The notes under the pieces are model-generated. The model had not been told where the DNA came from and did not search any database. It worked only from the letters and a program-made list of their open reading frames with translations. The translations under genes and the position numbers were made by a program. 10,636 bases of DNA from Dehalococcoidia bacterium (lineage in GTDB: Bacteria; Chloroflexota; Dehalococcoidia; E44-bin15): assembly GCA_030667555.1 (NCBI GenBank), contig DAOUVR010000021.1:1-10636 (forward strand), given 5' to 3'. Position 1 is the first letter of the stretch, and each line of letters starts with the position of its first letter. Of the stretch, positions 1-6,085 are shown in pieces.

Positions 1-301
1 GAAGGATTAACTTGACCATTGAGATGGCTTGACCGAGGTTGCTGGCCAAGGTAGGCTCCCCCACTCCAGAGAAGGTGGCATAGTAAGCCTCTATCCCGCT
101 CACCGCCTACAGCTCGGTCTTAACCTGATTGAGGGACACAAACTCGCGGCGCTCCACCAGAGGATAAAGGGTGATGCCTAATTGGCAGTATATGCAATCG
201 AACGAGCAGGTCTTACCCTCTGTGGACAAAAGGTCGATGCCCAGCGACCTTCCCAACCGCCAGGAGGGAACCGGGCCATAAACAACGGAATTCACTGGCA
301 C
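1..301 (-). pseudogene. Radical SAM protein (COG0731-like), interrupted by in-frame TAG; 3' end outside window
   Basis: The N-terminal part reads VVYGPVPSWRLGRSLGIDLL followed by CSFDCIYC, the CX3CX2C motif that binds the radical SAM 4Fe-4S cluster. The frame meets TAG at 107-109, but the same frame continues without another stop to base 1. That stretch contains TFSGVGEPTLASNLG, the second conserved radical SAM motif of this family. A single G-to-T change in a GAG (Glu) codon would explain the stop. The intact gene would be an SAM-cleaving Fe-S enzyme; its substrate cannot be told from sequence. The start is uncertain: GTG at 301 avoids overlap with the upstream scaffold gene, but TTG at 316 or 340 is also possible and none has a strong ribosome site. 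It lies 11 bases after the IscU-like gene, suggesting cotranscription. A sequencing error is the main alternative to a true pseudogene. Confidence 0.75.
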
Positions 302-312
302 ATCACAATGAT

Positions 313-762
313 TCAACGCCTGCGGTAACCCTTTTTCCAAGGCTCCTTCTTCAGAGCTATATAGTCCTTAATTGCTTCATGCAGCGTGTTCGCCGCCAGA
401 AGGGCACAGTGCTCGTTTTCCTCCGGCAGCCCGCCTAAGCTATTCATGATGTCATTTTGGGTGATGCTCCGAGCCTCAGCGATGCTCTTCCCTTTAGCTA
501 GCTCCGTAGTCATGCTGCCGCTGGCAATACTGGGTCCGCAGCCATCGGTCCAGAAATTGGCATTGATAATCCTATCTCCCCGCACCCTTAAAGATATCTC
601 CAGTGTGTCTCCACAGGGACCAGTTATGGTGCTAAAGCCATCGGAATCTGGAATCTCGCCCAGGTTTCTTGGATTCTGGAAATGGTCAATGACCTGCTCC
701 GAATAAACCCTCCTCATATCTTCCATAACCAACTCTTCCAGTTCCTTAAAGTCCGACGCCAT
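313..762 (-). CDS. IscU/NifU-type Fe-S cluster assembly scaffold
   Basis: This 149-residue protein matches the N-terminal NifU / IscU scaffold fold along its whole length. YSEQVIDHFQNPRNLG (about 20-35) is the family's opening signature. The three cluster-ligand cysteines are visible: C50 in GPCGD, C75 in DGCGPSIASGS and C119 in HCALLAANTL. The usual Asp after the first Cys is present (D52). It should build 2Fe-2S or 4Fe-4S clusters on its surface in the cytoplasm and pass them to apo-proteins. No cysteine desulfurase lies in the window, so sulfur would come from elsewhere. The C-terminus ends in a basic KKGYRRR stretch. ATG at 762 has GAGGG about 9 bases upstream. It lies 41 bases after the NifX-family gene and just before the radical SAM gene, so the three are probably cotranscribed. 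Confidence 0.9.
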   Translation of the reverse strand: MASDFKELEELVMEDMRRVYSEQVIDHFQNPRNLGEIPDSDGFSTITGPCGDTLEISLRVRGDRIINANFWTDGCGPSIASGSMTTELAKGKSIAEARSITQNDIMNSLGGLPEENEHCALLAANTLHEAIKDYIALKKEPWKKGYRRR

Positions 763-803
763 CTTTCAACCCTCGCTTCGTATAACTACTTACATAACTT
801 AAC

Positions 804-1202
804 TTAATGAAGACGCTCCATCAAACTGGGGAGTTTGCCAGCAAGATAGAGCTTGACTGCCTCGTCGATATCCTTCACATCAGTAGCGATGGGCTCGATG
901 CCATAGCCCTTCATAGCCTCGTAGGCTCCCCAGCCCATGCCTCCTACGAGCAATACCTGGCAATCGGAGACGGTCTCTGCCATGTTCTCATGCCTGACCT
1001 CCGAACCGGCATCGTAGCCATGCCGCTCTCCATGAGTCAGTTTCGGCGGCTCGTGCGCGGCAAAGGTCTGATGGCCAGCTTTAGACCTGGTCTCCCTAGC
1101 CACAATCCTCCCCTCTTCGACGGTAACCACCACATAGTAGGGTGCCCTGCCGAAGTGCTGACTGATGTTGACCCCATCGTCTGATGCAGCAGCGATTTTC
1201 AA
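804..1202 (-). CDS. NifX/NifB-C-terminal-family protein (dinitrogenase Fe-Mo cofactor family)
   Basis: From the TTG at 1202 this is a 132-residue protein beginning (M)KIAAASDDGVNISQHFGRAP, the classic opening of the NifX/NafY/ORP-like fold. It ends GIEPIATDVKDIDEAVKLYLAGKL, also typical. GGMGWGAY (about 87-94) is the conserved glycine turn. The His-bearing middle (H44, H50, H57, H61, H71) and C81 could bind metal. The family binds or carries metal-sulfur clusters; there are no nitrogenase genes here, so a role outside nitrogen fixation is likely. I chose TTG 1202 over the ATG at 1319 because GAGGAG lies 7 bases upstream (1210-1215) and family homology starts exactly there. The frame stays open upstream for many codons, so a longer form cannot be ruled out. 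Confidence 0.85.
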   Translation of the reverse strand: MKIAAASDDGVNISQHFGRAPYYVVVTVEEGRIVARETRSKAGHQTFAAHEPPKLTHGERHGYDAGSEVRHENMAETVSDCQVLLVGGMGWGAYEAMKGYGIEPIATDVKDIDEAVKLYLAGKLPSLMERLH

Positions 1203-1408
1203 GATCAAACTCCTCAAGCCTCTATTATAATCATCACCTATATAACCGAGAGGATCATAGTAGAACTCTGAAGTCCCGCGGCAGGTGGGGCAAAACAGCC
1301 CAGCATCCGTCTCCATCATGTAGAATTCGAGGTACGTACATACACTCCAACGCCCCAGCGCACTCTGTAAACCGGGGTCATATCCCAGGGTTCTTATTCT
1401 AAGTCCGT

Positions 1409-2749
1409 TTAGCGTAGTTTGGTTAAGGCCTGCTCAGCAGCATTTACAATCTGGTAGACTATGGGCGAAGCGGTGAGGCATGGTTGGGTGCCCATCTGGA
1501 AAGTAGCTACTTCATCCGCCGTCACCTCACTCTGTATGAAGGCAGCGATGATATTTGCCATTTCACCCGTCGTTATACCGCCTGAAAGCTCTCCACCTAT
1601 AAGCTTCCCTGTCTCCCTGTCAACTATTAGTTTTATCTTCACTTCCTTTGCGTCCGGCATTGAGCCCGGGTGCTTATCTACGGCTGCGGCCTCACCGATT
1701 ACAATATCAAATCCGGCGTCCCTCGCCGCTTTCTCAGTAAGCCCTGCTGCTGCGACGGCGAAATCGCCAAAAGCGGTGGCGAATACGCCTATTACCCCTT
1801 TATTCTTCCTTTTAAGCTCAAAGACATTGGCACCGGCGATCCTGGCCTCAACAGTGGCTATGGAAGCTAGCCGCAGACCGGATGGCTTCTTGGTGAAGAA
1901 GGAGAACTTATCGGCACAGTCGCCAATGGCAAAGATGTTCTCATCGCTAGTCCTCATGTATTCATCGACCCATATTCCCCTAGCCTCGCCTATCTTCAGG
2001 TCCATATCCTTGGCAAGTTCGGTATTAGGCACGGCCCCTATACCGATGATAACTACGTCTGCCTTTACTTTATCGCCGCTCTGAAGCTCCACCGCATTCA
2101 CCTTGCCGTCTCCAATGATGGTCTTTACCCCGTTGCCAGTGATAATCTTTATGCCACGCTCCTCCAGCTTGCTTTCCGCCGCGCAGCAGAACTCCTCGTC
2201 CAAAGCGAGAAGGAGGCAGTGGGGCAGGATCTCCACTATAGTTACATTGACATCCCCGATCTTCTTGCATTCATCGGCCATTTCAGCGCCGATGAAGCCC
2301 CCTCCAATGATGACTATGTCCTTAGCCTTGCCCATCACCTGCTGCGCCTGTCCAAGAAAGTCCGAATCCTTCCACACAGGGAAGACATTTTCCAGATTCA
2401 TACCCGGTATTGGAGGGCGCACCGGCACAGAACCGATAGCCAAGATCAGCTTTTCATAGCCGACTAGTTCACCTCCTTTGGTAGTTAGGGTCTTGGATGC
2501 CCTATCTACCGAGGTCACCTCATCGATCATTAACTCAATTCCGTTATTTGAAAGGAGAGCATCAGGGATAACGTTCTTGTCAGGAGATCCTACGGTACCG
2601 AAAATATAGGGGATACCGCACGGCACCATGGCCTTATTTTCCTGTCGGACAAGCAGGACACTGGCTTCCTTATAGTGCCTCCTGACTGTTACCCCGGCAA
2701 CAGGTCCTGCAGCACTGCCACCGATGATCACTACATCTGCCTCTTTCAT
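1409..2749 (-). CDS. FAD-dependent pyridine nucleotide-disulfide oxidoreductase (NADH oxidase / CoA-disulfide reductase-like)
   Basis: About 446 residues, normal for the NADH oxidase/CoA-disulfide reductase group. Counting from the TTG three bases upstream (one residue more), VVIIGGSAAG (7-16) is the FAD-binding Rossmann motif, VPCGIPY holds the redox Cys (C45), VIIGGGFIGAE (147-157) binds NAD(P)H and IFAIGDCA (273-280) is the second FAD motif. A dimerisation domain follows; no rhodanese domain is fused. Such enzymes reduce oxygen, CoA disulfide, polysulfide or related sulfur species with NAD(P)H, and the exact substrate cannot be read from sequence. Near Fe-S assembly genes, oxygen or sulfur redox defence is a reasonable guess. 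AGGAGG lies 5 bases before ATG 2749, so I prefer it to the TTG at 2752. Gaps of 192 bases before and 206 after leave its operon membership open. Confidence 0.88.
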   Translation of the reverse strand: MKEADVVIIGGSAAGPVAGVTVRRHYKEASVLLVRQENKAMVPCGIPYIFGTVGSPDKNVIPDALLSNNGIELMIDEVTSVDRASKTLTTKGGELVGYEKLILAIGSVPVRPPIPGMNLENVFPVWKDSDFLGQAQQVMGKAKDIVIIGGGFIGAEMADECKKIGDVNVTIVEILPHCLLLALDEEFCCAAESKLEERGIKIITGNGVKTIIGDGKVNAVELQSGDKVKADVVIIGIGAVPNTELAKDMDLKIGEARGIWVDEYMRTSDENIFAIGDCADKFSFFTKKPSGLRLASIATVEARIAGANVFELKRKNKGVIGVFATAFGDFAVAAAGLTEKAARDAGFDIVIGEAAAVDKHPGSMPDAKEVKIKLIVDRETGKLIGGELSGGITTGEMANIIAAFIQSEVTADEVATFQMGTQPCLTASPIVYQIVNAAEQALTKLR

Positions 2750-2941
2750 CAATGCCTCCTAAAACAATTTATTAACCCCCAAGAAGGTCAACGCCCCAAT
2801 TCTACCACATTATCCCAGGACTGAGAAATAATTTGCTAGACGTCTTCGTCTCTTAGGAGACATTCACTTCAGTAGGAAAGCACGCACATCCACGGATGGA
2901 GGCTTCAGTCTGTACGCCTTTAGCCCTTTGTCTACCATTCA

Positions 2942-3802
2942 TTAGCTTTGCTTCCTGGCATATTGTGTTGATGACATTTCGTACATGCTCCTGAAAAGCC
3001 GTTGGAAGGCCGAACGCCACTCAGGCATCCCTTGTACCAATGTGACCCCCCGGGAATAATTGCGGGCAATCTCAGTATCTAGCGGGATATGGAGCAGGAT
3101 GGGGATACCTTCCTCCTTACAGTATTCCTCCACTTTGTTATCCCCCACTCCAGCGCGGTTTATCAGCACACCGCATGGGATGCCCAGCTTCTTCAAGACC
3201 TCCACAGCTAGAGCTAGGTCGTTGAGACCAAAAGGTGTAGGCTCGGTCACCAAGAGACAGAAATCGCTCCCCTTCACCGCTTCGACCACCGGACAAGATG
3301 TTCCCGGGGGAACATCTATGATCACCGTCTTACGTGTGTCTATGTGTTCCTTGACTCTCCCGATTAGTGGTGGAGACATCATCTCTCCGATTGCAAGCCT
3401 ACCATGGATGAACTCGATCTCACTTGAATAGCCCGCCTCCAGGACACCTATCTCCCTCCCCACCTCAGAGATGGCCCCCTCGGGACAAAGATAGGAGCAG
3501 GCACCGCAGCCATGGCAGAGTTCTGGAAACACTAGCACCTTCTTCGGCAATACAACGATGGCATTGTAGGCGCAAACCTCAGCACACTTGCCACAGAAAG
3601 TGCACTTCTGCTCATCGACCTGAGGTATAGGAACTGAAACGGTCTCTTGATGCTTAATAGATGGTTTGAGGAAGATATGGGCGTTGGGCTCCTCTACATC
3701 GCAGTCCAGAAACTGCACTTGGCTTTCCAGAGACAGGGCAAGGCTGGTGGCGACCAGTGTCTTGCCCGTGCCCCCTTTTCCACTGGCAACTGAGACGATC
3801 AT
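2942..3802 (-). CDS. MinD/Mrp-superfamily P-loop ATPase with inserted ferredoxin domain
   Basis: This 286-residue protein has the deviant Walker A GKGGTGKT (8-15), followed by DCDVEEPN (33-40), and the switch II motif IIDVPPGTSCP (161-171). Between them sits a ferredoxin-like insert with two 4Fe-4S sets: C67, C70, C73, C77 and C96, C99, C102, C106. That layout defines the COG1149 group of MinD-like ATPases. Mrp/NBP35 relatives act as Fe-S carriers, and MinD-type pairs accompany the orange protein in Desulfovibrio. Here it probably couples ATP hydrolysis to loading or electron delivery for a metal-sulfur cluster in the cytoplasm. The upstream gene's TAG stop is directly followed by this ATG, so translation is probably coupled. 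Related loci often carry two such ATPases; only one is in this window. Confidence 0.9.
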   Translation of the reverse strand: MIVSVASGKGGTGKTLVATSLALSLESQVQFLDCDVEEPNAHIFLKPSIKHQETVSVPIPQVDEQKCTFCGKCAEVCAYNAIVVLPKKVLVFPELCHGCGACSYLCPEGAISEVGREIGVLEAGYSSEIEFIHGRLAIGEMMSPPLIGRVKEHIDTRKTVIIDVPPGTSCPVVEAVKGSDFCLLVTEPTPFGLNDLALAVEVLKKLGIPCGVLINRAGVGDNKVEEYCKEEGIPILLHIPLDTEIARNYSRGVTLVQGMPEWRSAFQRLFRSMYEMSSTQYARKQS

Positions 3803-4033
3803 CTATCCTCTCACCATATTCGCTCCACACTGGGGACAGCTTATGCTATAGCAAGGTGTCCCCACCTGGTGGGGAGCCACTGCGCCGCAATTTGGGCAAA
3901 CGCAGTCCCCCTCTGGTCCAGCCCCGGGTTGCGTCCCTCCCATCCTGCCCCTGCCTCTCCCTCCTCTGCCTATCCCTCTTCCCATTCCACGACCACCACC
4001 ACCAGGTGGCCCTGTTCCATCTCCTCTAGGCAT
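3803..4033 (-). CDS. Small DUF5320-like Gly/Arg-rich protein with C-terminal zinc ribbon
   Basis: A 76-residue protein starting MPRGDGTGPPGGGG, which resembles the DUF5320 N-terminal signature MPxxDGTGPxG. Residues 11-40 are a Gly/Arg/Met run (GRGMGRGIGRGGRGRGR). The C-terminal third holds Cys pairs: C44 and C46 with C49, then C61, and C66 with C69 (CPNCG and CPQCG), which should bind Zn or an Fe-S centre. ATG 4033 is chosen because AAAGGAGG stands 7 bases upstream; the frame is open for 12 more codons, but these look unlike protein family sequence. It directly abuts the MinD-like ATPase gene, which makes it a likely partner or client. No function is established for the family. Confidence 0.82.
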   Translation of the reverse strand: MPRGDGTGPPGGGGRGMGRGIGRGGRGRGRMGGTQPGAGPEGDCVCPNCGAVAPHQVGTPCYSISCPQCGANMVRG

Positions 4034-4147
4034 GACTATACCTCCTTTATCACATTGGCGGAAGCCCACACACGCCTGAGCTACAGGTGGGTAACTTATG
4101 TCCGATGATTCGCCAGAGTTTGTGCTGAAGAATGTGGAAAAAAGTTT

Positions 4148-4264
4148 TTACGGATTGCCCACCTGATACTGTGGGCACTTCACGCTGGAGCTATCTCCGC
4201 CTATAGCTTGGCGCACATCAAACTTCTCTCCGCACTGGGCACAACGGTATTCGTAGATTGGCAC
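4148..4264 (-). CDS. FmdB-family zinc ribbon microprotein, 38 residues, second Cys pair incomplete
   Basis: GTG at 4264 starts MPIYEYRCAQCGEKFDVRQ, the clear signature of FmdB-type regulatory zinc ribbons. C8 and C11 form the first knuckle. The second knuckle, which should read CPxC, is CPQY (C30, Y33), so one ligand is lost, and the protein ends five residues later at TAA. AGAGG lies a few bases upstream of the start. It sits 11 bases after the stop of the NifX-fusion gene and 114 before the next gene, as expected for an operon member. Small FmdB proteins accompany many one-carbon and metal-cofactor operons, but their role is poorly known. With one Cys missing it may bind metal weakly, use a partner ligand, or be decaying. 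Confidence 0.75.
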   Translation of the reverse strand: MPIYEYRCAQCGEKFDVRQAIGGDSSSVKCPQYQVGNP

Positions 4265-4275
4265 AACCCGCCTCT

Positions 4276-4863
4276 TTATTTGCCCTTGTCCCGTAGTTCT
4301 TCGATGCGCTGCTGGATAGCCTCAAGCTGTTGTTTCAACATCTCGGTCTGCCCACTCAGCAACTCCATCTCCTCCTCAGGGCTTTGAGCCTGAGGCATAG
4401 GGCCAGCCGATGGCACCGCCATGCCGCGTCCCATGCCCATGCCGCGCCCCATACCCATACCACGACCCATGCCCATACCGCGTCCCGTGCCCATACCACC
4501 TCCACTGCCGAAGTGTGCTTCAACGCTGGGCTGGGATGTGGTTGTAAACTTCCCCGCCTTGAAGCCCTCTATCGCGTCACGGACTTTTCCAGAAACCCCG
4601 GTGATCACCTGGACATCGGCTGCCAAGAGTGTTTGATAGGCATTGGGACCGCAGTTGCCGGTGAGCACCACCTGGGCACCTTTACCGGCAATAGTCTGGG
4701 CTGTGGAGATCCCTGCCCCACCACCAGCCGCGATATTGGTGTTTTCAAAAGCTTCGAACTCCATGGTATCTGGATCTACGATGACAAAGCATTGGCACCT
4801 GCCGAACCGCGGGTCAATGTCGGCATCGATACTGAGGTCGGTCGCCGATACTGCAATTTTCAC
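4276..4863 (-). CDS. NifX-domain protein with GRGMGM-repeat linker and C-terminal coiled coil
   Basis: 195 residues in three parts. Residues 1-112 are a NifX-like domain: MKIAVSATDLSIDADIDPRFGRCQCF at the start (FGRC motif, C23 and C25), GNCGPNAY (69-76) with C71, and a typical GFKAGKF end. Residues about 120-150 are a low-complexity GRGMGM repeat rich in Gly, Met and Arg. Residues about 163-193 (EEEMELLSGQTEMLKQQLEAIQQRIEEL) form a predicted coiled coil like the C-terminus of DUF5320 proteins encoded just upstream, suggesting they assemble together. The NifX domain probably holds a metal-sulfur cluster; the Met-rich tail could bind soft metal or act as a flexible tether (inference). GTG 4863 is supported by AAAGGAGG with 7-base spacing. 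Confidence 0.88.
   Translation of the reverse strand: MKIAVSATDLSIDADIDPRFGRCQCFVIVDPDTMEFEAFENTNIAAGGGAGISTAQTIAGKGAQVVLTGNCGPNAYQTLLAADVQVITGVSGKVRDAIEGFKAGKFTTTSQPSVEAHFGSGGGMGTGRGMGMGRGMGMGRGMGMGRGMAVPSAGPMPQAQSPEEEMELLSGQTEMLKQQLEAIQQRIEELRDKGK
4420..4494 (-). repeat. 18-bp coding tandem repeat (GRGMGM units)
   Basis: About four imperfect copies of an 18-bp unit encoding Gly-Arg-Gly-Met-Gly-Met lie inside the NifX-fusion gene. Codons vary at third positions between units, so the protein repeat seems to be kept by selection rather than being only a fresh DNA slippage product. Copy number is likely to vary between strains. Confidence 0.8.
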
Positions 4864-5001
4864 AAATTACCTCCTTTCCTAAATTGACGGCCGTTTGATT
4901 TTAATTTCTCGTTCAATTCTAAACGATTTGGTAATGTTTCACAAATCAAAATCCTTATAGTAACCCAATTGATACCTGCTTCGCAGCGTCACATAAAACA
5001 T

Positions 5002-5015
5002 CCCAATAAATTGGG
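5002..5015. terminator. Small AT-rich hairpin between DUF5320 and NifX-fusion genes
   Basis: CCCAATAAATTGGG is a 6-bp inverted repeat in the 179-base gap. On the minus strand it is followed by ATGTTTTA, so it could be a weak terminator or a processing hairpin partway along the operon. The stem is short and the T-run is poor. I see no convincing promoter after it. Confidence 0.25.
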
Positions 5016-5042
5016 CAACTACAGTTTTTAACGGCCTCGAAA

Positions 5043-5381
5043 TTAGCCCTTTTCTGATGTTAGACTCTGGATACTGGTCTCTATTTGCTCTAGCTGTTCC
5101 CTCATTGCCTTAGCCTCGTTCCTCAAGAAATCGAGCTCCTGCTCCCTGGTCATCTGAGGGGCGAAGGGCATGGTGCCTGGAGTAGCTGCAGCACCATAGG
5201 GCATTCCCCAGGACCCAGTATAGGGAGCATAGCCCCTGTGAAAGGGATAAGGAATCCGAGAGAAAGGTGGGACGATCCCAGCTCTAATAGACGCCCCAAT
5301 TCCCCAAGGGCTGCAAAAACCCCTGCCTCCTCCCGTCATAGGACCCATTCCCCGAGGACCTGTACCATCAAATCCTGGCAT
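5043..5381 (-). CDS. DUF5320 protein (copy 1 of tandem pair)
   Basis: 112 residues. It starts MPGFDGTGPRGMGPMTGGGRGFC, the canonical DUF5320 N-terminus with a single Cys (C23). The middle is rich in Gly, Pro and Tyr (YPFHRGYAPYTGSWGMPYG), and residues about 79-108 form a heptad-like helix (REQELDFLRNEAKAMREQLEQI), a likely coiled coil. Over the last 56 residues shared with the downstream-coordinate neighbour, 40 are identical. The family is found beside NifX, MinD-like ATPase and DUF134 genes in anaerobes; its role is unknown, and scaffolding by coiled coils is inference. AGGAGG lies about 7 bases before ATG 5381, and the gene is 33 bases after copy 2. Confidence 0.85.
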   Translation of the reverse strand: MPGFDGTGPRGMGPMTGGGRGFCSPWGIGASIRAGIVPPFSRIPYPFHRGYAPYTGSWGMPYGAAATPGTMPFAPQMTREQELDFLRNEAKAMREQLEQIETSIQSLTSEKG

Positions 5382-5585
5382 AACTCACCTCCTATCACCA
5401 AGTTGTCGGATTTATCACTTTTCAGAGCTCAGCTTTCGGATACGGTTTTCTATATCCTCAAGCTGCTCCCCTATTGCCTCAGCCTCGTTCCTCAAGAGAT
5501 CAAGCTCCTGCTCTTTGGTCATCTGAGGAGCGAAGGGTGTTGCTCCTAGATTAGCTGCAGCCCCATAAGGCATACCCCAGGCCCC
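5049..5585 (-). repeat. Direct duplication: 3' halves of two DUF5320 genes (5049-5216 and 5418-5585)
   Basis: Two 168-base segments, offset by 369 bases, encode 56 aligned residues with no gaps and 40 identities. DNA identity is also visible, for example GCCTCGTTCCTCAAG and CTGGTCATCTGAGG-like blocks in both. The 5' halves of the two genes do not align comparably. This indicates tandem duplication with strong constraint, or exchange, limited to the coiled-coil half. Confidence 0.8.
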
Positions 5586-5759
5586 GGCATAGGGATAAGG
5601 GGGCTGCCCATAATCGGTCGATAGTGGTACCTCCGTAGATCCCATGTAATACCCGCACCTTGGTAGTCCCCCTCTGCCCAGACCAACATAAGGCCACGGA
5701 GGAGAGCTTCCTCTAAAACCAAATCCCCAGCCGCCTCTGAAGCCAAAACCGTTAGGCAT
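5415..5759 (-). CDS. DUF5320-related protein (copy 2 of tandem pair, divergent N-terminus)
   Basis: 114 residues from ATG 5759. AGGAGG stands 8 bases upstream, overlapping an alternative GTG at 5768, so the ATG is preferred. The C-terminal half (GAWGMPYGAAANLG to the end) matches copy 1 at 40 of 56 residues, including the coiled-coil helix KEQELDLLRNEAEAIGEQL. The N-terminal half differs: it lacks the DGTGPRG signature and reads MPNGFGFRGGWGFGFRGSSPP, with aromatic and glycine residues and a single Cys (C35 in PRCGYY). It may pair with copy 1 or with the coiled coil of the NifX-fusion protein. It lies 71 bases after the ferredoxin/DUF5320 frame, with a hairpin in the gap. Function unknown. 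Confidence 0.82.
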   Translation of the reverse strand: MPNGFGFRGGWGFGFRGSSPPWPYVGLGRGGLPRCGYYMGSTEVPLSTDYGQPPYPYAGAWGMPYGAAANLGATPFAPQMTKEQELDLLRNEAEAIGEQLEDIENRIRKLSSEK

Positions 5760-5783
5760 ATATACCACCTCCTTCTCTTCTAA

Positions 5784-5810
5784 TGACGTGCAACAAACTA
5801 TTGTGCGTCA
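5784..5810. repeat. Inverted repeat in front of DUF5320 copy 2
   Basis: Arms TGACGTGCAA and TTGTGCGTCA pair at 8 of 10 positions around a 7-base loop, with a 2x2 internal mismatch. It lies between the stop of the ferredoxin/DUF5320 frame (5831) and the ribosome site of copy 2. There is no T-run, so an mRNA processing or stability hairpin, or a protein site, is more likely than a terminator. Confidence 0.35.
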
Positions 5811-5830
5811 CATCATCCTCACCAGTACGG

Positions 5831-6085
5831 TCATCTCCAGCCCCAACCTCGACCTCGACCTCGACCGCCACCTCGACCTCGGCCCCAGCCGACGCCCATG
5901 CCACGGCCCATACCAACACCCCAACCACGACCCCAGCCACGCCCTAGACCGAAGCCGTAACCACCATATCCTCCTCCAGGCACTGGATTGTAAAAGCCAG
6001 GCATGCCAAAACCGGCACAATAACCTGCGCCTCTTCCTGTCATCGGCCCCAGTCCCCTAGGTCCAGTTCCATCTCCAAACGGCAT
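5831..6085 (-). CDS. DUF5320 protein, probable internal translation product nested in the ferredoxin frame
   Basis: ATG 6085 starts MPFGDGTGPRGLGPMTGRG, an N-terminus that matches the start, not the middle, of other DUF5320 proteins. AAGGAGGTGA lies 8 bases before it. The 84-residue product has one Cys (C23), then glycine/aromatic sequence (GGGYGGYGFGLGRGWGRGW) and ends in a GRGRGRGWGWR tail; it lacks the coiled coil seen in its two neighbours. It shares frame and stop with the longer ferredoxin fusion. Whether the cell makes the short form, the long form or both is not shown by sequence; the strong ribosome site argues for the short form. Confidence 0.6.
   Translation of the reverse strand: MPFGDGTGPRGLGPMTGRGAGYCAGFGMPGFYNPVPGGGYGGYGFGLGRGWGRGWGVGMGRGMGVGWGRGRGGGRGRGRGWGWR

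Noticed and set aside
1224..1229. Perfect TATAAT on the minus strand just before the second NifX gene
   Set aside because: No acceptable -35 box lies 16-18 bases upstream and the surrounding sequence is AT-rich, so it is not enough for a promoter call.
1461..2084. Long plus-strand open frame (207 codons) opposite the FAD oxidoreductase
   Set aside because: It is antisense to a gene with full-length family motifs and has no recognisable protein features; it is a shadow frame. The same holds for plus-strand frames at 3060-3431, 4330-4887, 6125-6607 and 7611-8078.
2753..2941. GTCTC/GAGAC hairpin and TTGACC-like box in the gap before the FAD oxidoreductase
   Set aside because: The stem is only 5 bp without a T-run, and the -35-like box has a 14-base spacer to the nearest -10-like sequence, too short for a supported promoter.
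3844..3853. Perfect palindrome TGCTATAGCA
   Set aside because: It lies inside the zinc-ribbon coding sequence, is only 10 bp and has no promoter nearby.
5847..5880. Tandem CCTCGA-type hexamer repeats, resembling a short repeat array
   Set aside because: They encode the Gly-Arg run of the DUF5320 tail. There are no spacers, so this is not CRISPR.
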